Shown one piece after another: positions 42,165 through 42,849 of a stretch of DNA of 42,849 nt (position 1 is the stretch's first letter; each line of letters opens with the position of its first letter). The notes beneath the pieces were generated by a model. That model searched no databases. It was given only the letters and a program-made list of their open reading frames with translations, and was not told where the DNA came from. The stretch spans positions 1-42,849 of the forward strand of contig NZ_BBJO01000038.1 in NCBI RefSeq assembly GCF_000739575.1, read 5' to 3'. This DNA comes from Halobellus rufus (GTDB lineage Archaea; Halobacteriota; Halobacteria; Halobacteriales; Haloferacaceae). The position numbers and the translations under genes are program-made.

Positions 42165-42849
42165 AGATCTTGCCGTCGTGTCGAATTGCGCTATGACAGA
42201 TTCTCTGAAGGATCGAGGGAGCGATGCCTCTCCACAACAGGACACACTCACCGGTCATCCCGGTCGGACTCGAATGCGTATTCAGCCGCAATCTGTTGAG
42301 AGAACGAATATACGGAAGATTCGTGTTGAGGTCTGCGGTGTCTTTGGAACTGTGTCAGCTGAAGCTAACACGTTGGTGAGCACCCAGAGATTGTACAGGG
42401 AAACCGCGAACAGAAAGTAGAACAATCACACCGAGAACGTCGGCGACGACGTTCTCGGGAGGAAGTCACCGATCTACCGATACGAGGTTTCGATGCCCCA
42501 GCGGCGGCGGAACGCCGCCGCGTACGCCTTCGCTGTCGCCGGATCTATATCTAAGCTTGTTACGAACCAGACGTACTCGTCTTCGATTGTGCGGTGCGGA
42601 ACTGCGAAGACTGTGACGTCTATCGATGCAGTTGGTTTTCGTTTTCGTTGCATCGTATACTCGTCTGTAACCGTCTCAGCGCCGGCGCTGAGACGGTCTT
42701 TCATTCCGCTACTCGGTCGCGCACGAACGATGTAGTCAACACCCAGCTGCTCTAATTCCGCAACGACGTGGACGGTAGAATCCACGGTCGAGGTAGACGT
42801 GTCGAATTGAGACGTACTCACGCGCAGTTTCGCGTCCATCGGCAGCACA
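42165..42849 (-). pseudogene. IS4-like haloarchaeal transposase, nonsense-broken, runs off the right edge
   Basis: Read from the right edge, the frame encodes the second half of a DDE transposase (ELEQLGVDYIVRARPSSGMK; FRRRWGIETSYR). The family continues QIGDFLPRTSSPTFSVRLFYFL, but here the Q codon is TAG (stop at 42474) and the R codon is TGA. Family-like sequence goes on after both stops (FYFLFAVSLYNLWVLTNVLA) to about 42350 and fades out before 42165. Both stops fit a single C-to-T change, so the gene is decayed. The group assignment (ISH3-like) is tentative. The N-terminal half lies outside the window. Confidence 0.75.
42670..42697. repeat. 28-base perfect palindrome in the transposase remnant
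   Basis: The sequence from 42670 to 42697 equals its own reverse complement (left half ACCGTCTCAGCGCC). It encodes DRLSAGAET on the minus strand. Two other long palindromes lie in the same gene: arms 42431-42442/42447-42458 and the GCGGCGGC...GCCGCCGC stem near 42500. Confidence 0.75.

Noticed and set aside
1..42849. CRISPR array, tRNA or rRNA genes
   Set aside because: No regularly spaced repeats with unique spacers and no tRNA- or rRNA-like sequence were seen on either strand.

Overview
The window looks like haloarchaeal DNA (class Halobacteria). The proteins are strongly acidic, TATA boxes sit about 25 bases before leaderless or short-leader starts, and family matches include DUF6166-like and DUF6610-like proteins, a SWIM protein, an archaea-specific SMC-related protein, a Tat lipoprotein binding protein and haloarchaeal IS transposases. 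A ParA gene with a repeat-rich upstream region, an ArdC-like antirestriction protein, toxin-antitoxin-like pairs, an integrase and several decayed IS elements point to a plasmid, megaplasmid or integrated mobile region. I cannot name the species.

Region 1 (1-12.8 kb) is a plasmid-maintenance and accessory block. It holds a two-wHTH regulator, an AbrB/PIN (VapBC-like) pair, a SWIM zinc-finger protein, a winged-helix/nucleotidyltransferase pair resembling AbiE systems, an ArdC-like protein, a DUF6610-like protein, mercuric reductase (frameshifted) divergent from a Cys-rich HxlR regulator, a peroxiredoxin, a DUF932-like protein (frameshifted), and a coupled cluster with DUF6166, a 51-aa protein and a C2H2-like protein. 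Two unlabelled patterns run through it: five copies of an intergenic dyad TTAACCAACA-N20..23-TGTTGGTTAA, and seven copies of a T-run plus GC hairpin leader directly before minus-strand genes.

Region 2 (12.9-15.1 kb) is a junction: a decayed TnpB tail with its terminal hairpins, an AT-rich stretch and a tyrosine recombinase.

Region 3 (15.2-37.4 kb) is a catabolic island that appears to handle aromatic, probably methoxylated, compounds. It encodes an ABC importer (ATPase, fused permease, Tat-lipoprotein binding protein), UbiX and UbiD (prenyl-FMN decarboxylase pair), two LigM/DesA-like folate-dependent O-demethylases, an HpaB-type flavin monooxygenase (frameshifted), a XylE-like extradiol dioxygenase, a meta-cleavage-type alpha/beta hydrolase, an ACMSD-like amidohydrolase, an aldehyde dehydrogenase, a ThDP enzyme, an isochorismatase-like hydrolase, a CocE-type hydrolase, a small VOC protein and an IclR regulator. 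A plausible route is uptake, O-demethylation, hydroxylation or decarboxylation, extradiol cleavage, then semialdehyde oxidation or hydrolysis. The substrate is inferred, not shown.

Region 4 (37.4-42.8 kb) holds a decayed IS6-type element with intact terminal repeats, the SMC-related protein, the ParA locus with its repeat array, and a nonsense-broken IS4-like transposase running off the right edge. Three otherwise good genes (merA, the DUF932-like gene, hpaB) each carry what reads as a one-base deletion in a three-base homopolymer. This may be a sequencing artefact rather than biology.
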